From NCBI GenBank assembly GCA_964472565.1, contig CAYYNB010000166.1, positions 1 through 13,011 of the forward strand: 13,011 nucleotides of DNA. Direction: 5' to 3'. The notes beneath the pieces are model-generated. The model was not told the origin of the DNA and made no database searches. It saw nothing but the letters and a program-made list of their open reading frames with translations. A program made the position numbers and the translations under genes. This document shows, piece after piece, positions 7,033 through 13,011 of this stretch (the first letter of the stretch is position 1; each line of letters opens with the position of its first letter). The stretch is from DATAMF01 sp964472565 (lineage in GTDB: Bacteria; Chloroflexota; Anaerolineae; Aggregatilineales; Aggregatilineaceae).

Positions 7033-7072
7033 CAACAAGTCCCCAGAATTGCTCTGGGGACTTTGTTGTTTT
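7033..7072 (+). terminator. Strong intrinsic terminator before hppA
   Basis: AGTCCCCAGA (7038-7047) pairs perfectly with TCTGGGGACT (7053-7062) around a 5-nt loop. The stem extends outward through CAACA/TGTTG with one bulged T. The T-rich tail TTGTTGTTTT follows. It closes the small transcript 125 nt upstream of the hppA start. Confidence 0.85.
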
Positions 7073-7087
7073 ATACCACATCACCTT

Positions 7088-7116
7088 TTGGCTGTTCTGA
7101 AGCTTCGCGGTAAAAT
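7088..7116 (+). promoter_or_regulatory. Promoter P2 for hppA
   Basis: TTGGCT (7088-7093) and TAAAAT (7111-7116) are separated by 17 nt; they match the consensus at four and five of six positions. The predicted start near 7123 lies after the terminator, so hppA could be transcribed without passing through the leader. The resulting 5' UTR of about 74 nt contains a small AT-rich hairpin TAAAATG/CATTTTA (7142-7158). Confidence 0.6.
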
Positions 7117-7178
7117 TCGCCCGTTGTGTCTGGTTGGCCCATAAAATGAGCCATTTTAGTTTTAAAATCCTTACCATT

Positions 7179-7186
7179 AGGAGGGG
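7179..7186 (+). promoter_or_regulatory. Ribosome binding site that sets the hppA start
   Basis: AGGAGGGG precedes the ATG at 7197 by 10-12 nt. The in-frame TTG at 7134 has no such site, and the 21 extra residues it would add do not resemble the family N-terminus. Confidence 0.75.
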
Positions 7187-7196
7187 TTACTGTATT

Positions 7197-9632
7197 ATGT
7201 TTCAAATGGATGGTGTCGCGCTTTATGAGAAAGTGATGATTTTCATCGTCCTTTCGATTGCGGGCGTGGCTCTGTGGTACGCGATGTGGCTGAGGAACTA
7301 TATCATGTCCTCGGACAAAGGCAATGCAGAAATGCAGCGTATCTGGGGCTATATCCGTGATGGGGCTAACGCTTATCTGCGTACCCAGCTCAAGACGGTT
7401 GTAATCATGATTGGGTTGCTGACCGTTGCCATGTTTTTAAGTGTATTTGTGGTGGAACCCACACCTGAAGCCGAAGAGTTTTTTGATAACAACAAAGATA
7501 CAGCCCGGATCGTCATTGCACTGGCGCGCGCGCTGGCGTTTGTGATGGGGTCATCGTTCTCGGCGATGGTTGGTTTCTTCGGCATGAATATGGCCGTGCA
7601 GGGGAATGTGCGTGTGGCGGCGGCGGCTGAACGGGGGGGATACCAGGAAGCCTTGAAGATCGCCTATCGTTCGGGCACGATCACCGGCATGCTGACCGAT
7701 GGTTTAGGTCTGCTGGGGGGCACCCTGATTTTCATTATCTTTGGTAAAGCCTCACCGGATGTTCTGCTGGGCTTCGGCTTCGGCGGCACGCTGCTGGCAC
7801 TGTTCATGCGCGTGGGTGGCGGTATTTATACCAAAGCGGCAGACGTTGGCGCCGACCTGGTGGGTAAAGTCGAAGCCGGTATGGAAGAAGACGATCCCCG
7901 TAACGCGGCTGTGATTGCGGACCTCGTTGGTGACAATGTGGGTGACTGCGCCGGTATGGCAGCCGACATTTTTGAATCCTATGAAGTTACTATTGTGTCG
8001 AGCCTGATTCTTGGTTTGGCCCTGACGGCGATCAACGGCGAACTGTACTGGATCGTGCTGCCGCTGTTAGTGCGCGGTATTGGCGTGGTGAGTTCGATTG
8101 TTGGTACCTATGCCGTCTCGTTGTGGAAAGTGGACGACGCTGAAGAAGCGATGTTCAAGAGCTACGAAGTATCGAGCGGTATCACCATCGGCTCGACGTT
8201 CCTGCTGGCGTGGCTCTATGCGGGACAGCTCTCACTGGCGACCCTGGTGGCGATTGGTGTGGCCCTAGCGGTAATCTTTAACCCGCTGACCTCCTATGCC
8301 ACGAGTGCGCAAAGCAAGCGCGTTCATACTATCGCGGCATCAACGCGGTTTGGACCGGCCTCGGTTATCCTCGAAGGTCTGTCACTGGGGTATCTGTCGA
8401 GCGTTTGGGCGCTGTTTGTGATTGTTGGCAGTCTGACGGCTTCGATCCTGGTGTACAGCTTCGACTTCCCGGATGAGTATGAACTGATCGCCGTGTTAGC
8501 CGGTGTGGCGCTGGCAGCCTTCCAGATTATTCGCGGACAGATGCGCGGGCATCTGGTCGAAGGTTTCTTCTCCGCGATGTGGATTATGGTGGCGGCGGTG
8601 TTTATCCTGAGCATGCACGAAGTGCCTGATGTTCATCGCTACAGCTATATTCTGTTTGGTGTCACGCTGATCGGTGTTGGTATGCTTTCGCATACGGGCA
8701 ACAACGTGAGTATGGACACCTTTGGACCGATCTCGGATAACGCCAATGGTATTGGCGAAATCGCGGGGATGGGAGCGGAAGCCCGCCAGATTATGGCGGA
8801 CCTGGACGCGGCTGGAAACACGACCAAAGCCATTACCAAAGGTGTGGCAATTGGCTCGGCGGTGATCGCGGCGGTGTCGCTATTTGGCAGCTTCTTTGCT
8901 GATATTCAGCGCGTGAACCCCGACTTTGAAGAAGTGATCAATCTGGCGGATCCGGTTGTGTTCGTCGGTTTGCTCATCGGCGGCTCGCTGCCGCTGCTGT
9001 TCAGCGGTCTGCTGATCAAAGCCGTGAACCGCGCATCGGGCGAGATCATGAACGAAGTTCGCCGCCAACTGCGGATCCCTGAAATTGCCAGCGGCAAGCA
9101 GACGCCTGACTACGCCAAAGCTGTTACCATTTCGACTCAATCTGCGCAGATCGAACTGATCCCGTTGGGCCTGATCGCCGTGCTATCGCCCATCGCCGTT
9201 GGTTTGCTGCTGAAGGAACAAGCCCTCGGTGGGTTCCTGGCTGGCGTTATTTTGGCCGGACAACTGCTCGCGGTGTTTATGTCGAACGCCGGTGGCGCGT
9301 GGGACAATGCTAAGAAGTACGTCGAAGACGGACATTTTGGCGGCAAGCGCAGTGAAAATCATAAGGCCAGTGTGGTGGGTGATACCGTTGGTGACCCGCT
9401 GAAGGACACCGCTGGTCCCGCGCTTAACCCCATGATCAAAGTGATGAATCTCGTGTCGCTGATCCTGGCTCCCATCGTTGTCGAATATGACGGCTATGGA
9501 ATCGGGATTATTGTGGGTGTTGCAGCTTCGGTTGCGCTGATTCTGTGGTCGGTGCGCCGGAGTGACCGCGAAATCAAGATGGTCGAAGATGCAGCTACGG
9601 AGCGTGTTTCGACGCTTGGGGCTGGTGACTAA
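7197..9632 (+). CDS. hppA: Membrane-bound proton-translocating pyrophosphatase
   Basis: This integral membrane enzyme hydrolyses pyrophosphate and pumps ions out of the cytoplasm. From ATG 7197 it has 811 residues, slightly long for the family (about 660-800), with some 16 membrane helices. Catalytic motifs are DVGADLVGKVE (216-226), DDPRN (232-236) with 'VGDNVGDCAGMAADIF', 'DTFGPISDNANG' (507-518), SNAGGAWDNAKK (696-707) and 'VVGDTVGDPLKDTAGPALNP' (726-745). In GNTTKAITKG (540-549) Lys544 and Thr547 occupy the positions that mark K+-independent enzymes (Ala in K+-dependent ones), so it is predicted to be a K+-independent H+ pump. Where many members read 'IADNVGDNVGD' it reads IADLVGDNVGD. 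Promoter P2 and an RBS lie upstream; a hairpin follows the stop. Confidence 0.96.
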   Translation: MFQMDGVALYEKVMIFIVLSIAGVALWYAMWLRNYIMSSDKGNAEMQRIWGYIRDGANAYLRTQLKTVVIMIGLLTVAMFLSVFVVEPTPEAEEFFDNNKDTARIVIALARALAFVMGSSFSAMVGFFGMNMAVQGNVRVAAAAERGGYQEALKIAYRSGTITGMLTDGLGLLGGTLIFIIFGKASPDVLLGFGFGGTLLALFMRVGGGIYTKAADVGADLVGKVEAGMEEDDPRNAAVIADLVGDNVGDCAGMAADIFESYEVTIVSSLILGLALTAINGELYWIVLPLLVRGIGVVSSIVGTYAVSLWKVDDAEEAMFKSYEVSSGITIGSTFLLAWLYAGQLSLATLVAIGVALAVIFNPLTSYATSAQSKRVHTIAASTRFGPASVILEGLSLGYLSSVWALFVIVGSLTASILVYSFDFPDEYELIAVLAGVALAAFQIIRGQMRGHLVEGFFSAMWIMVAAVFILSMHEVPDVHRYSYILFGVTLIGVGMLSHTGNNVSMDTFGPISDNANGIGEIAGMGAEARQIMADLDAAGNTTKAITKGVAIGSAVIAAVSLFGSFFADIQRVNPDFEEVINLADPVVFVGLLIGGSLPLLFSGLLIKAVNRASGEIMNEVRRQLRIPEIASGKQTPDYAKAVTISTQSAQIELIPLGLIAVLSPIAVGLLLKEQALGGFLAGVILAGQLLAVFMSNAGGAWDNAKKYVEDGHFGGKRSENHKASVVGDTVGDPLKDTAGPALNPMIKVMNLVSLILAPIVVEYDGYGIGIIVGVAASVALILWSVRRSDREIKMVEDAATERVSTLGAGD

Positions 9633-9659
9633 TCTTCGGCAGTAAAAGTTAGCCCATTT

Positions 9660-9698
9660 ACAGGCGACTTGCTCAGGCAGCTTGTCGCCTGTTTAATT
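9660..9698 (+). terminator. Intrinsic terminator after hppA
   Basis: ACAGGCGAC (9660-9668) pairs with GTCGCCTGT (9684-9692) around a 15-nt loop that can form a small inner GCT/AGC stem. The moderately T-rich TTAATTT follows. It ends hppA transcription before the deacetylase gene, whose RBS begins about 15 nt later. Some read-through is likely because no clear separate promoter for the next gene is seen. Confidence 0.65.
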
Positions 9699-9722
9699 TA
9701 AAATCCAGGGAGACATATCCAA

Positions 9723-10733
9723 ATGGCAACCGGTTATGTATCCGACATTCGATTTAATACCCATACGCTCCAGGGACATCCTGAATGTGCAGAGCGGTTG
9801 GCGGCTGTGCATAAACAATTGGGCGCAGAAGAGTTATTTGAACGATGTGTGCGAATGCCTGTTGATCCCGCACCGATTGACGCGCTGCGTGAAGTTCATA
9901 CGTCTTCTTATCTTGCTAAGCTGGAAAAAACAGCCAGGGTAACTATGTTCGGCGCAGACACCTATGTCTTGCCGCAATCGTATGAAATTGCGCGGCTGGC
10001 CGCAGGGGGAACTTTGAATCTGGTTCAGGCGGTGATGCAAGGTGAGGTTCAAAACGGATTTGCATTGGTACGCCCACCGGGACATCACGCTACGAGCGCG
10101 CAGGGAATGGGATTTTGTCTGCTGAACAATACAGCAATCGCAGCGGCCCAGATTCAACAGCGGGTGCTGATCATGGATTACGATGTTCATCATGGGAATG
10201 GTACCCAGGACATCTTTTATAATAACCCTGATGTGCTTTATATTTCCACTCATCAATCACCGCTGTATCCTGGAACAGGCGCGCTGGATGAAATCGGAGC
10301 GGGGGCGGGAGTTGGGTATACACTCAACATTCCCTTAGCGCCAGGAGCCGGTGACGACAGTTTTGAGATTGTATTTGAGGAGATTGTGATTCCAGCCAGC
10401 CGGCGATTTAGGCCACAGATGATGCTTGTCTCTGCCGGATTTGATGCGCACTGGATGGATCCGTTGGCGAATCTTACCGTCACACTCACGGGATTTGATC
10501 GAATGACGAGGGCATTGATTGCCCTGGCAAACGAATTGTGCGATGGGCGAATCGTGTTTGTGATGGAAGGGGGATATGATTTGCAGGTGCTGGGTTACGC
10601 GTGGAGCAATGTGGTCCGGGCGCTGCTGGGGGATACAGAGACGGTAGACCCCCTGCGTTCCAATCGATTACTGCCAGAACCGTCGATTGAACTTCTGCTT
10701 CAGCGCATCAAACAGGTTCATCACTTGATTTAG
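9723..10733 (+). CDS. Zinc-dependent histone deacetylase-family amidohydrolase
   Basis: The protein belongs to the arginase/deacetylase fold family, which includes class II histone deacetylases, AcuC and acetylpolyamine amidohydrolases. It should hydrolyse an acetyl-amide from a lysine or polyamine in the cytoplasm; the substrate cannot be told from sequence. At 336 residues it is full length. The N-terminus has 'GHPECAERL' (18-26). RPPGHHA (117-123) carries the catalytic His pair 121-122. DYDVHHGNGTQ (152-162) holds zinc ligands Asp154 and His156, and SAGFDAHWMDP (237-247) the third, Asp241. EGGYDL (282-287) contains the transition-state Tyr285. All active-site residues are present, so it should be active. 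GGGAG lies about 10 nt before the ATG. The gene follows hppA by 90 nt and precedes a TPR gene with its own promoter. Confidence 0.93.
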   Translation: MATGYVSDIRFNTHTLQGHPECAERLAAVHKQLGAEELFERCVRMPVDPAPIDALREVHTSSYLAKLEKTARVTMFGADTYVLPQSYEIARLAAGGTLNLVQAVMQGEVQNGFALVRPPGHHATSAQGMGFCLLNNTAIAAAQIQQRVLIMDYDVHHGNGTQDIFYNNPDVLYISTHQSPLYPGTGALDEIGAGAGVGYTLNIPLAPGAGDDSFEIVFEEIVIPASRRFRPQMMLVSAGFDAHWMDPLANLTVTLTGFDRMTRALIALANELCDGRIVFVMEGGYDLQVLGYAWSNVVRALLGDTETVDPLRSNRLLPEPSIELLLQRIKQVHHLI

Positions 10734-10737
10734 TGTG

Positions 10738-10766
10738 TTGCGTATTTATTTTTAGCATTGCATAAT
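10738..10766 (+). promoter_or_regulatory. Promoter of the TPR gene
   Basis: TTGCGT (10738-10743) and CATAAT (10761-10766) are separated by exactly 17 nt, beginning just after the deacetylase stop. Transcription should start near 10773. That places the in-frame TTG at 10758 inside the promoter and supports the ATG at 10800 as the start. Confidence 0.6.
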
Positions 10767-10799
10767 GAAGAAAACGGACAGTCTGAAAGATGGAAACCA

Positions 10800-12107
10800 A
10801 TGGCTAATACCCTAACCCTCCAGGCATATTTGGATGAACTCAACCAGATGTTGGAAAGTGAGTCTGCGACCAAGGTTGTCAGCCATTGCCGCTATATATT
10901 GCAGCATTATCCTCAAAACGTGGATACCTATCGTTTGCTTGGGAAAGCGCTGCTCCAAAGAGGCCAGCATGAGGGCCTGAAAGAACACTTTGATGAAGCG
11001 GTTGAAGTCTTTCAGCGAGTCCTCACCGTACTGCCGAATGATTACGAAGCGCATATCTGTCTGAGCGAAATTCGGGCTGAAGAGAATGCACTGGATAGGG
11101 CGATTTGGCATCTGGAACGGGCCTATGAGCAGATGCCGGGCAATGTTGAATTACAAACCGCCCTACGGAATCTTTATGTTCAGCGACATGGTGAACAGGG
11201 CAGCCATAAAATACAACTGACGCGAGGGGCATTAGCACGCCAATATGCGAATGGACAGCTTTATGATCAAGCCCTGATTGAACTCCGTAAAGCGCTTGAA
11301 CAGTCGCCCAAGCGGATTGACCTTCAACTGTTGCTGGCTGAGACGTTGTGGGAAAGTCATCATCCGGTGGAAGCGGGCGAAATGGCGGTTCAGGTACTGC
11401 GGAAACTGCCCAACTGCCTCGCCGCGAATCGGATCATGGCGCAATTGTTTTTGGACTATGAACGTCCGTCGGATGCACAAAAATTTTTGGATCGAATAGA
11501 GGCCGTTGATCCTTATGAAGCGCTGGAGGTTGTGCGACCTGGGGTTGAGCCACCGCAGAATATGTATTTGCTTGAACGCTTAGACTATTCCGCTAAGGTC
11601 GTGGGAGCTTTATCGACACAAACGCCGGATTGGGTTGAGGAATTGGGTGATTTGGATTCGTTTGGAACGATGGAAGATGCGTTTATCCAACCGGCCCCTA
11701 CTCCCGCTCCGCCGCCCCAACCTGAAGCAGGACCTGATCGAATTGACACCGAGGCCGTTTTTGGCAACCAACCCACTGGCCCCGCCGCACAGGTTCCCGA
11801 CTGGTTTGCAAATCTGGGATTGCCAACCAGTACACCGCCGCAGGCTGAAATGCCTGCCGCGCCTGCGGAACCTGACGGTATCCCTGATTGGTTCAATGAG
11901 CTTGTCCAGTCTGAACCAGCAACTGCGGTTACTGAGCCGAAACAGCAGTTTGCCGACGAGATTCCTTCGTTTGATGAACTGACAAAACCTGATGCATCGA
12001 CGGAAGCGCCCCTGGATATGGGCTGGATGCTAAATGAGGCGGAGGAAGATATCCCTTACTTTCAGGATCTAACACAACCTGAGGCCGCGCCGGAGGCCCC
12101 TCTGTAG
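10800..12107 (+). CDS. TPR protein with acidic Pro-rich tail, N-terminal part
   Basis: The function is unknown beyond probable protein-protein scaffolding. Residues about 23-236 hold tandem tetratricopeptide-type helical repeats, for example 'AVEVFQRVLTVLPNDYEAHICLSE', 'AIWHLERAYEQMPGNVELQTAL' and 'ALIELRKALEQSPKRIDLQLLLAE' in fragments typical of TPRs. From about residue 275 the chain becomes acidic, Pro-rich and low in complexity. It is punctuated by tryptophan motifs: PDWVEEL, PDWFANL, PDWFNEL and then LDMGWML. No signal peptide or membrane helix is present. The RBS is weak (GGA). The TAG at 12105-12107 replaces the GAT of the repeated 'APLDMGWM' block, a few bases before an N gap. The same frame goes on after the gap, so this is probably not the true end. 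Confidence 0.85.
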   Translation: MANTLTLQAYLDELNQMLESESATKVVSHCRYILQHYPQNVDTYRLLGKALLQRGQHEGLKEHFDEAVEVFQRVLTVLPNDYEAHICLSEIRAEENALDRAIWHLERAYEQMPGNVELQTALRNLYVQRHGEQGSHKIQLTRGALARQYANGQLYDQALIELRKALEQSPKRIDLQLLLAETLWESHHPVEAGEMAVQVLRKLPNCLAANRIMAQLFLDYERPSDAQKFLDRIEAVDPYEALEVVRPGVEPPQNMYLLERLDYSAKVVGALSTQTPDWVEELGDLDSFGTMEDAFIQPAPTPAPPPQPEAGPDRIDTEAVFGNQPTGPAAQVPDWFANLGLPTSTPPQAEMPAAPAEPDGIPDWFNELVQSEPATAVTEPKQQFADEIPSFDELTKPDASTEAPLDMGWMLNEAEEDIPYFQDLTQPEAAPEAPL

Positions 12108-12296
12108 ATGGGCTGGATNNNNNNNNNNGCGTCGTTAGATGAATTGATAAATCATGATGTATAGTCTGAACCAGCTCTTGATCTTTGTGTGACGATTCAG
12201 GAGTTTGACGAAGATATCCCTTCGTTTGATGAATTGACAAAACCTGACGCATCCACAGAAGCGCCTCTGGATATGGGCTGGATGTTAAGTGAGACA
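11955..12296 (+). repeat. Imperfect coding repeats of the 'DIPSFDELTKPD...EAPLDMGWML' block
   Basis: Three copies can be seen: 11955-12038, a diverged one at 12045-12118 that runs into the N gap, and 12207-12293. The first and third are nearly identical at the DNA level apart from synonymous changes (AACTG/AATTG, GATGCATCG/GACGCATCC). Such near-identical units are likely to collapse in short-read assembly, which fits the gap position. Confidence 0.75.
12119..12128. other. Assembly gap (ten Ns)
   Basis: Ten undetermined bases lie within the acidic repeat region of the TPR gene. The true length is unknown; ten may be a placeholder. Taken literally it preserves the reading frame between the two sides. 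Confidence 0.98.
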
Positions 12297-13011
12297 ACAC
12301 TTCCTTCCTTTGAAGAAACACCGCAACCCGAAGCCTCGACGGAAGCGCCGGTTGATTGGTTGTTTGCTAGCGATTTACCCACACCGGAGCAACCTGTCAG
12401 CGGGGGATTCACTGATCTGCTGGGAGAGATTGAGAGCGCTCGTTCGTCATTTGATATTGGGGCAGACGCTGGCAGCGAGGCTGAGCCAATACCGCCGGAT
12501 TGGATTCGCGCCTTTGAAGATGAGCGGGTGTCGGATATTGTAGAAGAAACTATTGAAGAAGATCCGATGGCGTGGATGAAGACGCTGAATAACGCATCGG
12601 AAGACAACCAAGATGCAGGCAGCAGCGTATCAAGTCAAGAACTGGATGCGTTACGACGAGCATCTATGCCGCCCTCCTCGCTCGATTTGGAAGCTTTTTT
12701 TGCGGAAGAAGAGATCGCTCTGGATTACCCAGTTGAATCTAAGTGGGATACAACAGCGGACAGTCAGGAAATACCCGCTAAGCCAGACACGGAGATCAGC
12801 GACGATTGGCTGGCCGAAATGGAAGCGTTCGACGAGTCGGGGTTCCTGAGTGCGCTGGACGAGACGGGGACACCTGCCGCACCAGAAGCCGAGACTGCAC
12901 CGTCGGGTGACATGGGTGGTGATTGGCTGACGGAGATGGAACCGCTGGATGAGGCGGGGTTCCTGAGCGCGCTGGAAGAGACGGGTATACCTGCCGCACC
13001 ACAAGCCGAGG
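12165..13011 (+). CDS. TPR protein acidic tail, continuation (partial at both ends)
   Basis: The frame used before the gap stays open from 12165 to the right edge with no stop, and carries the same kind of sequence. It reads 'EDIPSFDELTKPD', 'EAPLDMGWML', 'PPDWIRAFEDE', 'DPMAWMKTL', then two copies of a 31-residue unit 'DDWLAEMEAFDESGFLSALDETG'-like. I therefore treat it as the same protein as the gene starting at 10800, not a new gene; no RBS or start supports separate translation. Just before it, 12129-12164 is in frame but contains a TAG at 12162-12164. There the residues look like damaged repeat, for example 'SLDELINHD' where 'SFDELTKPD' is expected. The tail is Asp/Glu-rich with regularly spaced Trp, predicted disordered, and continues beyond the window. 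Confidence 0.75.
12801..13010 (+). repeat. Tandem 117-bp coding repeat in the acidic tail
   Basis: Two copies of a 93-bp unit lie at 12801-12893 and 12918-13010, a period of 117 bp (39 residues). The encoded units share DWLxEMExxDExGFLSALxETG and end in PAAPxAE. A further copy probably begins beyond the window edge. Confidence 0.85.

Larger units (their letters stand above)
6872..7072 (+). ncRNA. Candidate structured small transcript or leader RNA
   Basis: The limits are inferred: the start from promoter P1 and the end from the intrinsic terminator at 7033-7072, giving about 200 nt. Proposed structures in order are CAACAG/CTGTTG (6879-6884 with 6900-6905), GGATG/CATCC (6909-6913 with 6930-6934), the long hairpin at 6978-7026, and the terminator. 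An 18-codon ORF with a perfect ribosome binding site lies inside. I cannot match it to a known riboswitch or small RNA class. It may be a micropeptide mRNA, a small RNA, or a leader of hppA with partial read-through. Confidence 0.55.

Noticed and set aside
6872..7072. 6S RNA, SRP RNA or tmRNA
   Set aside because: There is no long bulged duplex as in 6S, no conserved SRP tetraloop region and no tRNA-like ends.
7134..7196. TTG at 7134 as the hppA start
   Set aside because: It lacks a ribosome binding site, while AGGAGGGG precedes the ATG at 7197; the extra 21 residues do not fit the family.
10758..10799. TTG at 10758 as the TPR gene start
   Set aside because: It overlaps the promoter spacer just before the -10 box CATAAT, upstream of the predicted transcription start.

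Overview
The window looks like a chromosomal segment of a Chloroflexota bacterium, probably Anaerolineae-like. This is an inference from a K+-independent membrane pyrophosphatase, a bacterial class II-type deacetylase, a DUF4389 protein, and a TPR protein with a long acidic tail rich in 'PDW/DDW' motifs. No rRNA, marker-gene search or phylogeny is available here. A run of ten Ns at 12119-12128 shows that the sequence is a draft scaffold. There are no insertion sequences, phage genes, tRNAs, rRNAs or CRISPR arrays.

Layout, left to right. (1) A 5'-truncated DegV/FakB-type fatty-acid-binding protein on the + strand (2-796). (2) A 318-bp convergent intergenic region (797-1114) with a cluster of inverted repeats built on the unit TWATCCCAC, including a probable DegV terminator. 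(3) A minus-strand gene cluster read right to left: a secreted-then-anchored type I membrane protein (5981-5241), pth (5235-4633) and mfd (4618-1115). Spacings of 5 and 14 nt make an operon likely; it joins peptidyl-tRNA recycling with transcription-coupled repair. (4) A separate minus-strand DUF4389 membrane protein made of two tandem copies of one module (6703-6119), with its own hairpin terminator. (5) A divergent control region (6704-7196). (6) On the + strand: hppA (membrane H+-pyrophosphatase, 7197-9632), a zinc-dependent deacetylase (9723-10733), and a TPR protein (from 10800) that runs off the right edge.

The most interesting part is 6837-7072. It is a compact apparent transcription unit: a near-consensus promoter, a perfect Shine-Dalgarno, an 18-codon ORF, a 14-bp perfect hairpin whose loop carries the exact complement of that Shine-Dalgarno, and a strong intrinsic terminator. 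A second promoter lies between this terminator and hppA. The unit could therefore be a stand-alone small RNA or micropeptide mRNA, or a cis-acting leader for the pyrophosphatase.

The TPR gene is interrupted by two in-frame TAG codons on either side of the N gap, and the same frame continues after it. The break most likely reflects poor consensus in a repetitive region, not a real pseudogene.
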